Shown here piece by piece: positions 21,566-33,084 of a DNA stretch of 64,000 nt. The DNA comes from Tillus elongatus. Lineage: Eukaryota; Arthropoda; Insecta; Coleoptera; Cleridae. Made by a program: the position numbers and the translations under genes. Under the pieces are notes generated by a model. That model did not search any database and had not been told where the DNA came from. It was given only the letters and a program-made list of their open reading frames with translations. The stretch covers positions 54,390,036 to 54,454,035 of the forward strand of contig OZ023270.1 of the NCBI GenBank assembly GCA_964006375.1, read 5' to 3'. Each line of letters opens with the position of its first letter. The stretch's first letter is position 1.

Positions 21566-22109
21566 GTGAGTAAGTAAGTGAGGCGTACAAGTATATGGGT
21601 GAATATATACGTATGGATGTGTGTTCGGGATGTTATTTTATAAAATGTACTAGCATTGTAGGTATAAGTTTGGAATTGGGCTTAATACGTCCTTTTGGTG
21701 GTGATAAACTGTGGTTCGCTAGTCTTGGGGCAGTGTAGGCGACTGTCTCGCAAGAAGGAGAGGGAGAAAGATTAATTGTGGTCCTGGGGATGGGGGGCAT
21801 ACAAGCATTGCTTTATAAGACCCTCAATCCTGGGGATTATACTACATGCCAGGATTATGCGTCTGGTTTTATATGTGTGTGTATATATGGCATACTTTCT
21901 TAGCATCACGCGTAGTTTTTTGTTTTGTTTGTTTCAATGTGTTCTTTGTTTAATGTGTGCACAAGTCACAGACTTAGCACAGTTTTGTAATTTATTTTTG
22001 TCCATTTTCTGATGTATGCTTAGTCTAAAAAGTTGTTTTGTGATACCTTTACTATTTTGTACAGAGGAGTGAGCAAATAAATATTATTATTATTATATTA
22101 TTATATAAA

Positions 22110-22440
22110 GGCCTTTGGCCTTTCAACTCTGCGACCTTAGTGGGTCTTTTGTGCATGACTTTATTTTCTAATAGCTGCCCAAAATGTTCAGACTTTTCAT
22201 ATAGTTTGTTATCTTTTTGGGGCCTATTTTACCTATTTCCTCGGATATTAGGATCACCCCTCCAATGTATTTGGGCCTTTTGCAGAACTGAGCCATGCCG
22301 TAGCATAGCATATGTTCTGTTGTTTCTGCTGCTTCAGTGCAGTATCTGCAATTTTAGTGAAAACTGCAGTCCGCCTTACCCATGTTGATAAGGTGGTACC
22401 TTACCGGGAAGTGTCCCGTAAAAAGTCCCGTGATTAAACT
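22110..22440 (-). pseudogene. LINE-F C-terminal Cys-motif part
   Basis: The minus strand encodes KADC..CRYCTEAAETTEHMLC, then YGMAQFCKRPKYIGG and KITNYMKSLNIL before a stop at about 22136. The CxxC...H...C arrangement is that of the zinc motif after RT in R1-group LINEs. The RT of the same orientation lies at 24.1-25.1 kb. LINE-G (opposite strand) separates the two, so it was probably inserted into LINE-F. Confidence 0.6.
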
Positions 22441-22489
22441 TCCTGTTCAATTCGAAAAACAGTTCAGACTTCTCTGTTTGGCCTGTAAT

Positions 22490-23370
22490 TCACAGGCTGG
22501 CTCAAGACTATTGCTATGCCAACTTTTGCTGCCAGACTTGAAGCCTTTCGACAGGATGTCACTGGAATGATTGATTCAAAAATGCAGGATATGATGAAAA
22601 CCATTGTAACAGAACTGCACTCTGTTGGATCTCAGATGGAAAATCTGAAGGGCAACAACTTGGATTTGATTCGCTTTGTTGATGGTGTTTATGCTGGTAG
22701 GAATGCATCTTCTTTCAACTCAATTGAGTCTTCTGGGCAATTCCTTGCCCAGCTCAAATTTGATCTCAGATCGTCTCAACCAGTCTAGAATGTTGCAGCG
22801 TGATACAAGCTCGATCACAGATAATAAAAGAAGGTGGTGTTACTACATCAACTTCATTGCTCACCAATCTAACAACTGGTGCTTCAACTATTGGATCACT
22901 GACCCCATCTGCATCTTCGGCTCCTAAGTATACCACTCCTCCAAATGCACCGGACCCAGCGGCTCCATGTTAAGTTTCTACAGCTTCAAAGAAACCCTCT
23001 TCTGGGAATGTTTCTTTTTAAACTTTTACCTTCTAGTGAAGCAATTAAAAAGAAGACGGACATAATTATCGGCGATCGTAAGCTAGCTAGCTCGAAGGTG
23101 CGTCCTGCGAACCTGATACCTAAGACATCGATCTTTGTCACAATACTTGCTACCAATCTACCTTGGGAAGAGATGAAGAATGTTCCTTTATTCAGCAACC
23201 CGTTAGATCTGGGAACTACAATGCCCTTAGAGTTAAAGTGAAAGCTGATTTAACTGCTCAACTACTGACGCCTTCTAACGGACCTGAAGGTGTTAATGTG
23301 ATGAAATTTCACTTTTTTCGAGCGAGAAACACTCCAGTGTCGGGAATAATCTCGGTTAAGGGTAGATAGC
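22490..23370 (+). pseudogene. LINE-G ORF1
   Basis: The plus strand encodes AARLEAFRQDVTGMIDSKMQ and TELHSVGSQMENLKGNNLDL, a short coiled-coil-like region. After frame changes it continues with DIIIGDRKLASSKVRPANLI and SIFVTILATNLPWEEMK, then EGVNVMKFHFFRARN. The latter blocks resemble the RRM-like C-terminal domain in ORF1 of CR1-group LINEs. ORF1 stops immediately before the endonuclease frame, which fits a bicistronic LINE. Confidence 0.6.
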
Positions 23371-23373
23371 TCA

Positions 23374-24115
23374 ATGGAGAGGATATTCTTAAAGGTTATT
23401 AATTCTAATATAGGCTCAATACTATGCAAGTTTGATAGCTTTGTTGACTTTGTTGTTAACAGTCGATGTAACATTTTTGCAGTATGTGAGTCCTGGTTGT
23501 CAGAATCTGTCCCAGCCTCAGAAATATCTATTCCTAGGTTTAACACCGTTTGCAAGGCGCAGTTGAGTAAGTCAGGTGGCTTGCTGCTCTATGTTAACTT
23601 CAAGCTAAAATTTTTAATGTGCCTTGCAGACTTCAGAATCCCGAACTTGAGCAACTTTGGATTCTACTCAATTTGGGTTCACATGTGAAGGCGATAGTCG
23701 GTGTTGTATACACCCCCCCCCCCCCAATTTGGGTATTAATTATCTATTTGATCTGGAAACTGTTATCCGTTACTTTCAATTGAGTATAGGCTCCCATAAG
23801 CTGTCACAAGCGATTTGAATGTGAATATGTTAGCCAACCATTCAGTTGGTTATAGAATCTTACAAGGTATTTTTAATGATATTTCAATGACACAGCTGAT
23901 TAAGGATGCTACTCGTGTTACCACTAATTCTTCTACGTTGATGGATCTGATTTTTGCCAGTGATGGATTACCGGTGATTTGTGCTGCTGTTATTGACTGT
24001 TTCCTTTCTGCCCATGATGCTGTGGTTAGCTGATATCACGCTTTGGTAGATTTTTTACAGTCCCAGGTCAGTTTAGACTCGGTTTTAAACGATCTCAAAG
24101 TCTTTAGTACTATCT
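23374..24115 (+). pseudogene. LINE-G ORF2, APE endonuclease, 3' truncated
   Basis: The plus strand encodes VINSNIGSILCKFDSFVDFV, then FAVCESWLSESVPASEISIP with a Glu in the catalytic ET/ES position, then GGLLLYVNFKLKFL. After a poly-C tract at about 23713 it has MTQLIKDATRVTTNSSTLMD and LIFASD, then FLSAHDAVV where SDHD is usual. These are the APE blocks of CR1-group elements. Similarity stops near 24115 with no RT, so this copy keeps its 5' half and lacks its 3' half. Normal LINE truncation runs the other way, which suggests a later deletion or recombination. Confidence 0.65.
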
Positions 24116-24119
24116 GACC

Positions 24120-25130
24120 GCCTGAGAGGATATAGATATCTCTATTTCTGACTCTTCTTTGTATGCACTCCTATGGATACAGATTTATAGCAGGCATTTC
24201 TGCTTGGAAGATGGTGGAAGTTTTTCCTAGGGACTTAAGGAGTCTAAAATTGGGTCCTCTTATTCCCAGTCGTGCTCCCACCAGTTGTTTAGACCCGTCT
24301 GTATAACGTACATATGAGTTATTTATGAGCCCTTTACTGCCTCTGTCATATGCGTGGCGAGCATTTATAACCTCCTAAATGGGATTTTATAGTCCAGTTT
24401 AGCTGGCAGTTGATCTGTTGGTTTGGCTAGTGACTCCAATTAAATAATTTCCAGGATCTTCAAGTGGCCAACTAGGTCTTGTGGTTTGAATTTGTCTGCT
24501 TGAAATAGTCTCGAGGCACTTAGTGCTGCTTCCCTCTTTGCGCATTCCTAAATATTTAACTTCACTGAAAAATTTGGTCTGTGTTCTATTCAGAGTGGGA
24601 GTTTTTAATTTTAGTTTCCTTCTGTTAGTGAATGGGACAAGAACTATCTTATGAGGGTTGACATTAAGGCCCTCTGTTCCACACCAGTTCCTTACTATAT
24701 TTAGGTCTCTTTGCATTGACAATATCATCTGCGTACCCTTGCACTATAAATCCTGTTTCGCTCAATGTAGTCATAAGTTTATCAATAACGAGCGATCACA
24801 GCATAGGTGATAGCACTGCTCCTTGAGAACAACCTTTTGCCGTTGCTATTTTTGCGTTAGTGTCATTTGTGATAGCCGTGATTACACGACTTTTTAGCAT
24901 TGATTCAATCCATCTTACAATAGGGAATTTCACTCCCCTTTCTTGTAGGGCCCGTTTGATGGACTGACATGAGGTGTTGTCAAAGACACCCTATATGCCA
25001 ATGAATGCACTAGGAGCTACTTCTTTGGCCACAAAGGTTTGTTCTATACCCTTAAATAAACAGTGGAAGGTATATAATCTGGATTTGCCTGCCTGGTAGG
25101 CGAATTGTTGTACGTGGATAATGGTAAATC
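24120..25130 (-). pseudogene. LINE-F reverse transcriptase part
   Basis: The minus strand reads YQAGKSRLYTFHCLFKGIEQ near 25090, then VAPSAFIGI-stop-GVFDNTS, LQERGVKFPIVRWIESMLKS, KGCSQGAVLSPMLWSLVIDK near 24810 and IVQGYADDIV near 24740. RNWCGTEGLNVNPHKIVLVP and FSEVKYLGM follow. YADD and the surrounding order are those of R1-group RT. It is close to readable over 300 codons but has stops and frame changes. Confidence 0.8.
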
Positions 25131-25626
25131 AAAGATTTTAGGGATAAAAGTTCCATAACAAATACCATAACTCAGATCAAAATAGAACATAAAAAGTACA
25201 TGTAATAATTTTTTGCAAAGTCCCTATTAGTTTAGTGAGTCATTAAGAGTAACTTTACGAAATTAAATAGGTACGCGAAACGCAAAAAATTACGTTTGCT
25301 TTAAGCGTGACTTATTTCACTAGAACTCAACTTAAAATTAAATGTGAAAAGATGAACTTGTTAGTTTTTATAAACTGTAACGGATGCGAATTGTATATAA
25401 GGATCTGTCAAATTTATAAAAGATAATACACCGTTATTTATTAAATTTAATAATCATAAAAAATATAACTGTACCAGGTCGTTAACCTGTGTTGTTAAAG
25501 ACATCTCTATAACTTGTAAATATGATTCTAAAGCAACGATCATGGTATGCTTGAACGATGTAGTAGCTAAAGGAACGCACAGACTTCATTTAGAAAACAC
25601 ACTTTTTCTACATCATTTGTTCTATA
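25131..25626. other. No recognised feature
   Basis: About 500 bp of AT-rich sequence between LINE-F and the next HINE copy. Confidence 0.4.
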
Positions 25627-25780
25627 TTAGTGAATTTTCGTAGAAAAAATTCATTAGTGAGAAGATAAGGACTTTTAAATTTCGACAAAATTTCTCGAAT
25701 GTGCACCAACTAGGCCCACTAGAACACATATCCAGGGTCAATCTCAATTTTTATATCTATGATATGTTATACACACACAC

Positions 25781-25789
<9 letters not shown>

Positions 25790-25869
<80 letters not shown>
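25790..25869. repeat. (AT)n tract, left part
   Basis: AT array of HINE copy E before the first foreign insertion; preceded by a short (AC)n. Confidence 0.95.
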
Positions 25870-25873
<4 letters not shown>

Positions 25874-26118
25874 CAGAAAGATTTCCGCGGTATTTAATGC
25901 CTACTGCCTACTCCTTAGAGTGGTGGACTTCACCTTTGTCCACCGCTCTAAGGAGTAGGCAGATTGAAGCCTTAGAGTGTCCTTACATATTTCCTTTACC
26001 TCTTGAAAATGGCTCCAAAACATGAGCCAAAACGTCGAGTTTTCATCAATTCTGGATGCGGTTCAACCCGAGAACCAATTATGTCTCACATTAAAGACCG
26101 CGGAAATCTTTCTGAACA
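25870..26118. mobile_element. 249-bp element with 28-bp inverted ends (MITE or inverted Penelope 3' ends)
   Basis: The left end TGTTCAGAAAGATTTCCGCG is repeated in inverse at the right end (26091-26118) with one mismatch over about 28 bp. Inside, CTACTCCTTAGAGTGGTGGA and its inverse (25909-25963) form a second hairpin. The right half carries a decayed hammerhead-like block (25999-26040) like that in the Penelope element at 54.7 kb. Two inverted Penelope 3' ends are therefore as likely as a classical MITE. It lies inside (AT)n. Confidence 0.55.
25999..26040 (+). ncRNA. Decayed hammerhead-ribozyme-like motif
   Basis: CTTGAAAA (for CUGANGA), helix II GGCTC/GAGCC, AAAA (for GAAA), then a GTC before GAG that can pair with CTC upstream. 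The order matches a type I hammerhead with minimal helix III, but two core positions are mutated, so it should be inactive. Confidence 0.35.
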
Positions 26119-26122
26119 CACA

Positions 26123-26436
<314 letters not shown>

Positions 26437-27334
26437 ATATTATTATATGTATGTATGTATCACACCGATAACTCAAAAAGTAATTGGCCCATTTTAATCA
26501 AATTTTTTAAGTTGCTTACATAAGTTCGATAGCCAGGAAAATCGGCTCAGTTTGCCGGGGAAAATGTAGGTTTTATTTCGGACAATTTTATATCTCTGGA
26601 AATAACGCAACTATGGCTACGAAATGTGGTACGCAATATATTATTATAAAAAGTACTTTATGTACTAATATTTAGATCTGTTGGTTAAAAACAGGAAAAG
26701 TTAGTCATTTAACAAATAAATTTACGTGTCACTGGTGATCAGAAAAGCGCACAAATCCAAAATATTTTGTGATGGATAACAAAATCTATTGTCAAAATGG
26801 TCAGTTTGAAAACAAAGAAGCTGAACCGAATACCGGTTATATAGAAGAAATGTCGTAAGAAGTGTGTTTTACAAAGCCTTAAGTTTCAGTTTCAACCGTC
26901 ATTGACCTTTATTTATCAAAATATTGGCAGAAAATTAATTTTAAATAGACCCGTTCTCTGATGCTTTGGTAGTAGTCTTAGTTATAGAGTTTATGGGTTA
27001 ATAGTGTATAACTTTTAGCGAATTTTTGTACAAAATATTTTTGAAAATTAAAAACATTTCTTCAAATAACAACTTTTTGTTGAAATGAAAGACAAGCACT
27101 TTAAGACTTTTATTTCAAGTTTAATAGTAGCTGTTGTTGCCCTTAGTTGGTAAAAACGTGCCAGGTTAACATAGACGTAGAGATTTGTGACACGAAAGGA
27201 GGTTGTTTTCTTCTCTACTACCGGATTTAATTTTTACAGCATCCACAGGCAAAAGAATTTTCTCTGTGAAGCCACAGGAAAAAGATATAAGTTCCTTTAT
27301 TTATATCAGATTTTGAATATTTTTAAATTTATTT

Positions 27335-28140
27335 AATTTATTTCTATTTTTATTAGTTAATTTTCTTGTACAAAATGTCTTTTGATAGCAAATTTTCTTA
27401 TAAATGAACTTAATGAGTCTTTGAAGGAACGTTTGTTACGAATTTTTGTATGAAAAATGATTCAATTGATGGAACATTTTTTAAATGAAATTTATCGCAA
27501 ATAAGGTTTTAATGGATTTCCGTGCAAACAAATTATTTTATTTTCAATGTTAATTACAGATTGGGCATATAATTTGAATTTTATGTATTCTTTTTGGAAA
27601 ATTTTGTGTAAATAGATATTTAGCGTCTTGTTTTGTGCTTCGTAGAAATCATTTTTTGTAAGATGTTTTTGTGAAATTTTGGTAATTAATGATAAATGTT
27701 TAATAAGTTATTATAGAGAAAAAAAATGTTTACGGATTTTCTTGACAAATTGTTTGCAAATTTTCATGAAATTTTTGTTGTCGAAAAAGTTTTTGTGAAA
27801 AATTATGTTTTGGGAGGTGAGTAAATAACTTTAAATGGTTGGTTGGTCAGGAAAATCGGACCAGTTTTTTTTATTTATTTAATTTATTTTTATTAGAAAA
27901 TTTTCTTGTAGAAAATGTTCTTTTAATAGCGAATTTTCTTTTAAATTAATTTAATGAATTTTCTTTGAAGAAACATTTGAGAATTTTTGTATGAAAAATT
28001 ATTCAATTGATGGAACATTTTTTAAATGAAATTCGTCGAAAAAGGTTTTAATGGATTTTCGTGCAAACAAATTATTTTATTTTCAATTTAAATTACAGAT
28101 TAGGTATATAATTTGAATTTTATGTTTTCTTTTAGCAGAA
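27335..28140 (+). repeat. Direct duplication of about 260-270 bp, period about 545
   Basis: The segment at about 27335-27606 recurs at about 27880-28140 with shared blocks GAATTTTTGTATGAAAAAT, TTCAATTGATGGAACATTTT and CGTGCAAACAAATTATTTTA. A third partial match (TTACAGATTACGTATATAAT) is near 28330. It is AT-rich and non-coding. Confidence 0.75.
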
Positions 28141-28261
28141 TTTGATGTAAAAAATTTTTTGCCAAATTTGATGCCTGCTTTCATTAAAAAAGACACATCT
28201 GCCATTAAAAATATTTTTATGAAAATTCACCACCATAACGCACTTGCTGCGTCCAGACTTT

Positions 28262-28869
28262 TATTTTTCTTTACTTCCACTTGTTCAAACTTTCGAAAAA
28301 ATGTGAGAAACTTTTTTGGTTTTTTTTAATTACAGATTACGTATATAATTTGAACCTTATGTAATTTTTCAGCAAATTTTCGCGTAAAAAATGTTTAGTC
28401 CAATTTTTTTAGTGTCAAAATCATTGTTTGTTAGATTTTTGTGAAATATTGGACATTTATAGTAAATGTTAAAAGTTATTGTAAAAAATGTTTTCGAATT
28501 TTGATGAAATAAAATTGTTTATCAAATTTTCGTAAAAAAAATAAAATTTTCGTGTAACATTACTTATGCCAATTTTTGTTAAGAAAATGGCGAATTTTCG
28601 CGATATAAATTGTTTGAAAATTTTCATGCAAACACGTTCCAGGAATTTTTGTCATAAAGCTTCGTGTGAATAATTTTATAAAAATAAATTATCCTATCTT
28701 ATCATATCATTATTTGCAAAGCACAAACTATCCCTGAACTCTAAATTTGTATCAATTAAGTAATAAAAAAAATCCCATAATAATCTTAATTCTAACCAGT
28801 ACCTACAAATCTTGAAAACCACAGTCAGTGATTTTTAGAGACCTTGACACTGAATCGTTATAACAATTG
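28262..28869. other. AT-rich sequence, no gene
   Basis: It contains decayed matches to the duplicated segment of HINE copy E and nothing else I can name. Confidence 0.4.
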
Positions 28870-29150
28870 TTGGTACCAACTAGATGGTGCCCCAACGCAT
28901 TCCCCCGCAGAGGTGAGGGGATACATGAATGAGGTTTTCGGGGAAGGTGGATAGGACATACGTATGTTTGGCCTCCACGATCACCGGATCTCAGCCCGCT
29001 AGATTTCTATTTATGGGGTGAATGAATCCAAGTCAGATGTTTATACGAACCAGGTTATTACAAGAAAACAACTAGAAATTCAAGTTCGTAATTCTTTACA
29101 CTCTCAACCAATGAAGCAGTTATATAGCGCTTGGAATGTTATGTTAGTGT
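28870..29150 (+). pseudogene. Mariner-like (IS630-type) transposase fragment
   Basis: The plus strand reads YQLDGAPTHSPAEVRGYMNE, then after frame changes WPPRSPDLSPLDFYLWG and RKQLEIQVRNSLHSQ. These are the second and third catalytic Asp blocks of the same transposase type as at 33.1 and 63.3 kb (QDGAPPH ... WPPRSPDL.PLDFFLWG). Only the C-terminal third is left, with two frame changes within 60 codons. Confidence 0.7.
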
Positions 29151-29864
29151 AAATGGTGGACAATGTGAACAGTACCTGCCTATGATAATCTGGTCAGCTC
29201 TGTATGCGATACACATAAATTTCCGTAGCACCAATAAATAGTAGGCATAATAATTAAATTATTCGTTTCTCCCGAATTCAGTGCTTTTTCTTTAAACCAC
29301 CAATAACTGTAGAAAGATCACTATGGCTATAGGGAATTTTAATACAATTTGAAAGAGGATCTTCTAGTGCACCTAACAAAAACATAAAATACAGGGTGTT
29401 CCATTTAAAATAAACGAGCCTGCTTATTTTTTAAGCTAAAATTTCAAGAAAATCGGTAGATAGTGACAGTTCCAGAACATTTTCTCACTTAATTAGGCAT
29501 ATCTGTAACTAAATTGTGTCTCTTGAATATACAAGCAAAAGCTTATTTGTACCACACACTGTATCATTGTAGACAAACTATATTATACTATTCTAAATCT
29601 TACGGAATTCAAATACGTTTTACAAACCACCCTATATATGAAATATTTTTTCTTCAACAGCACATGGGAGCTTAGCTATCCTGTAATGCATGAGGTAAAA
29701 AATATTTTCTCAACATATTGACATGAAGCGCAATCACTTTAATTAAGCCAGCGTTATTGTGAAGAGAATTTTCAAAAAAAAATATTCCTAAAACAGTAGA
29801 AGATAAGGATGGGGTTCCCTGATGAAAGTCGACCTGAAATTAAATGGGCATTTCAAAAAAATAA
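29151..29864. other. No gene; mariner-type end motif
   Basis: A TACAGGGTGTTCCATTTAAA motif at about 29392 resembles a Tc1/mariner terminal repeat and ACCACCCTATATA at about 29622 may be its partner. No coding sequence lies between. Confidence 0.35.
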
Positions 29865-30048
29865 TAGTATATAGGTGGCACATTTAAAATAGAGAAGTTG
29901 GTATCTATTGCCTGTATAACCGCCATTTTGAAAATTATTTTTATCAAATAGAGCATCTCTGTAAACGCCCTAACACAAATATTCAGCTCTTAAATATACC
30001 TAAATATTTTGGAAAAAGCATCTCATAGTTTACTCAACTTGGGAGACC

Positions 30049-30054
<6 letters not shown>
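29865..30054 (+). repeat. Short repeat, copy 2 of an inverted pair
   Basis: It begins ATAGGTGGCACATTTAAAAT, contains GAGCATCTCTGTAAACGCCC and ends GGGAGACCTGCAT against (AT)n. It is the inverse of 26240-26436. Confidence 0.6.

Positions 30055-30133
<79 letters not shown>
30055..30133. repeat. (AT)n microsatellite
   Basis: AT array abutting the preceding short repeat. Confidence 0.95.
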
Positions 30134-30138
<5 letters not shown>

Positions 30139-30689
30139 TAGAATATTGACCCAAGTTCTTGCATAATTATTTCCTTACATTTCGATGAGAATTTAGAATT
30201 TAGCAACTTTCACCTTGTTTTTTACGGCAAATTGTTACTACAAAAACAAAGTCTTATGTATTGAATGTTACCCAGATAATAGACAACATCTAATTCAATT
30301 ATAGCTAAACTGAATTTAAAAATATATCAGACAACAAGAAGCATAACTTTAAATAAACATTATTACGAAGCAGAAATTGTAGAGTAGAACGTTGACCTTA
30401 AGTATGAGCACATTCAAGTATATGGCAAGAATCTATCAATCTCATTGTCATTCCTGACTAGTTTTACAATGATTCATGACCATTTTTTGTGTGTACTATA
30501 GATAAATAAACATATCTAAAATAGTTATGATAAATATAATAGTGACGCATTTTTATAATACCTTTATGGCGTCATATATATCATTATTCTATAAAGTACC
30601 GAATACATATGCGTTGTATTTTACTTGGTACCTTTGACGTAATAAGGAGTAATCAGTGACATATCTAAATTTAGAGGTGTTCATGAAGG
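30134..30689. other. No recognised feature
   Basis: AT-rich sequence without terminal repeats or coding potential. Confidence 0.4.
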
Positions 30690-31028
30690 CGCCTCGGTGG
30701 TGCAAGGGTAAGAACGTGTGCCTCAGAACCGAAGGGTACTGAGTTCGATTCCCAGGGTTCCCCTTTGACTTTTTCAGTACATACTGTAAAATTAACATCA
30801 ACCGCGATTGTGGCATTGTATTCGAGCAAGTTTAATGTCTTCACGTTCCGCGCTTCGGAGGGGGCGTAAAGCCGACGGTCACGTGTACATGCGATGTTGG
30901 GAACTTTAAAGATCCTACCCTCCTTACAGAAAGGCAGGGGTTCGGTTAAATTTCCAGGATGGTGTGGTAAATTTGATCCCTGCCTCGGTGATTGGCCATA
31001 GTCGCGGAAATAGACCGACGTTAAAAAA
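30690..31028 (+). mobile_element. tRNA-derived SINE copy 3
   Basis: Full-length: head GCGCCTCGGTGGTGCAAGGG (A-box region), B box GAGTTCGATTCCCAG, body blocks CGGAGGGGGCGTAAAGCC and TTGGCCATAGTCGCGG, and end GACCGACGTTAAAAAATG. No clear target duplication is visible, so it is probably older than copies 1 and 5. Confidence 0.9.
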
Positions 31029-31166
31029 TGTCCATAATATCAAAAAATTAACTAGATTTCTATCGGTGTGTCCGGCATATAGAGATTTTTAAAAAGATCT
31101 ATTAGTATATCCATGCAATCTATATAGTACCGTGTACATAACTCAATCATCTATCAAATTAAAAAA
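31029..31166. other. Unassigned spacer
   Basis: Short AT-rich spacer between SINE 3 and a HINE copy. Confidence 0.4.
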
Positions 31167-31510
31167 AGTCTGGGCGCAGCAAGTGCGTTATGGTAGTGAA
31201 TTTTCATAGAACTGAACTGGCACCAAAAATGTGCTTTATTAAATGCTTATAACTTATTTTTCTTGCAACATAATGATCTAAATTTGCTATATGGTTTACC
31301 TTTTAAAACGTAAACCTAGGTATCAAATTGTGTTGCCATAGCTTTGATATTTTCAGATACAAATATTTAAAATTTTTCCGAAAAAAACTCAACGTTTTCC
31401 CGAAAAACCTGATTTGCTTTTTCTGACTAACGAATTTATCCAAGCCACGAGAAAAGGTACCTGCTAAATGTAATCAAGATTGGCCTATTATTTTTTGCGT
31501 TATCGGTATG
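31167..31510 (-). mobile_element. HINE-like element copy G, 3' half
   Basis: The 3' end is at the left (AGTCTGGGCGCAGCAAGTGC then AGTGAATTTTCAT). The core reads toward GCGTTATCGGTATG at about 31505, then microsatellite. The 5' half is absent; the mariner inserted in the microsatellite lies where it would begin. Confidence 0.75.
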
Positions 31511-31693
<183 letters not shown>

Positions 31694-31942
31694 GCCGCAT
31701 TGAAAACGAAACAGACCGATTTGCGTCCAGATAATTTTTTTTTAAGAAACGCTGACACACGTCAATTTTAATATTGAGGGGACATGTTTTGACATAAAAC
31801 TCAACTTTGTCATATTTTAAATAGGGAACATGGGTCGAGTATTACATCATTTGAAAGCTGTTTCTTTTCTGAATTCAACACACTTTTTTTTTGAAGTTTT
31901 ATCAACTCGTTTAAAAATTATTCACAGTTGAAGATGCAAAAA

Positions 31943-32049
31943 CGCATTTCACTCATTCCGATAAGAAATGTGCTGATAGTCAATGTTTTGTTGGTTTGTA
32001 AACAAAAATTGACTATCAGAACATTTCTTATCGGAATGAGAGAAATGCG
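31943..32049. repeat. Internal 49-bp-arm hairpin in the mariner
   Basis: The left arm begins CGCATTTCACTCATTCCG (31943-31992) and the right arm ends CGGAATGAGAGAAATGCG (32001-32049), with an 8-base loop. The arms pair almost perfectly. Part of the arm sequence recurs in the right-hand inverted repeat, so the hairpin may be a duplicated terminal segment carrying transposase-binding sites. Confidence 0.8.
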
Positions 32050-32088
32050 GTTTATTGTTTCAGTTTATCGGTCGGTTTGATACTTGAT

Positions 32089-33070
32089 AGTACTACAGAT
32101 TTAGATTTAGATTTAGGATAGAGGGCATAACATCCGAAGAAACAAAAATCAGAAGGGGTGTTAGACAAGGATGTGTCCTGTCCCCTCTACTCTTCAACAT
32201 ATACTCGGAGGTGGTGTTCCGGGAGGCACTGGAGAATGTGAAAGAGGGCGTTAAAATCAACGGCACCCTTATTAATAATATACGATTCGCCGACGATACG
32301 GTTGTGGTCGCCGACAGCCTACCACATCTCCAGAATATGATGGACCGCATCGTAGAGTATAGCACACGGTATGGTTTACACATTAACGTTGCCAAGACCA
32401 AGGTGGTTGTGTTCTCCAGGGCACCAAGACGGGCGATCCTTCAAATTAACAACCAGGTTGTGGAACAGATGCCGTCCGTCAGATGCCCTCGTCAACGAGA
32501 ACAGTGACCCTAAAATGGAAATCAGATCAAGGATAGAACAGGCCAGAAGGACATTCATCTCCATGAAGAACCTCTTCATCAGTAGAGACCTAAACCTACA
32601 GCTTTGCACACGTATATTGCGCTGTTATATCTTCCCAGTGCTACTCTATAGCTCCGAGAGCTTGACATTCTGCCAATCAATGGAGAGCCGTATTGACGCC
32701 ATTGAGATGTACTTGTATCGCCGTATACTGCGTATATCCTGGGTAAACAGGATAACCAACGAGGAAGTGCTAAGGAGAATAGGTAAAGGCAAAGAACTGC
32801 TGACAATCATCAAAGAACGAAAGCTCAAATACATCGGGCACATTATGAGGGGGGAGCAGTACGAGCTCCTCCGACTCCTCATCGAAGGAAAGATCGAGTG
32901 CAAACGATCTGTGGGCAGACGGCAGAACTCATGGCTGAAAGATCTGCGTCGATGGTTCGGACGGACATCTGTGGAGATTTTCAGAGGTGCGGTATCACGC
33001 ACCATTATAGCCAGTTGGATCGCCAATCTTCGTAGGGAGACGGCGTCTTAAGAAGAAGAAGTACTACAGA
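32089..33070 (+). mobile_element. RTE-like LINE-H insertion with 11-bp target duplication
   Basis: Flanked by AGTACTACAGA at 32089-32099 and 33060-33070. It is 5'-truncated within RT and ends GTCTTAAGAAGAAGAA, an (AAG)n tail just after the stop codon, with almost no 3' UTR. It interrupts the 5' untranslated region of the mariner. Confidence 0.85.
32110..33051 (+). pseudogene. LINE-H reverse transcriptase, C-terminal two thirds
   Basis: The plus strand reads RRGVRQGCVLSPLLFNIYSE near 32150 and INNIRFADDTVVVADSL near 32275, with FADD as the polymerase box. YGLHINVAKTKVVVFSRAP follows near 32370. After one frameshift near 32495 it continues as ENSDPKMEIRSRIEQARRTF, then YRRILRISWVNRITNEEVLR, KLKYIGHIMRG and SVGRRQNSWLKDLRRW, ending at a stop at 33051. 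The order and short 3' end suit RTE-type elements, without RNase H. Apart from the single frameshift it is well preserved, suggesting a fairly recent insertion. Confidence 0.85.
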
Positions 33071-33084
33071 AAATTTATTACACA

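Larger units (their letters stand above)
20684..22105 (+). pseudogene. LINE-E, CR1/Jockey-type LINE 3' end with long 3' UTR
   Basis: Coding part to about 21160: LYDALFKPHLTYGILLWGGA, ERVQKWILKIILKENITYST and VPRVRKTLSQRAFSYLAQRF. This is the post-RT domain of a LINE (the LFxxHLxYGIxxWG block and RxxxxRxF end). After the stop the 3' UTR contains an (AT)n tract (21234-21303) and a (TG)n/(CG)n stretch (21500-21565). It ends GAGCAAATAAATATTATT with ATT triplets to 22105, the usual CR1-like microsatellite tail. It is 5'-truncated. The clade is uncertain. Confidence 0.65.

Noticed and set aside
29820..29850. Hammerhead-like CTGATGAAAG...CTGAAA
   Set aside because: There is no helix II between the core and the GAAA, and no helix I partner.
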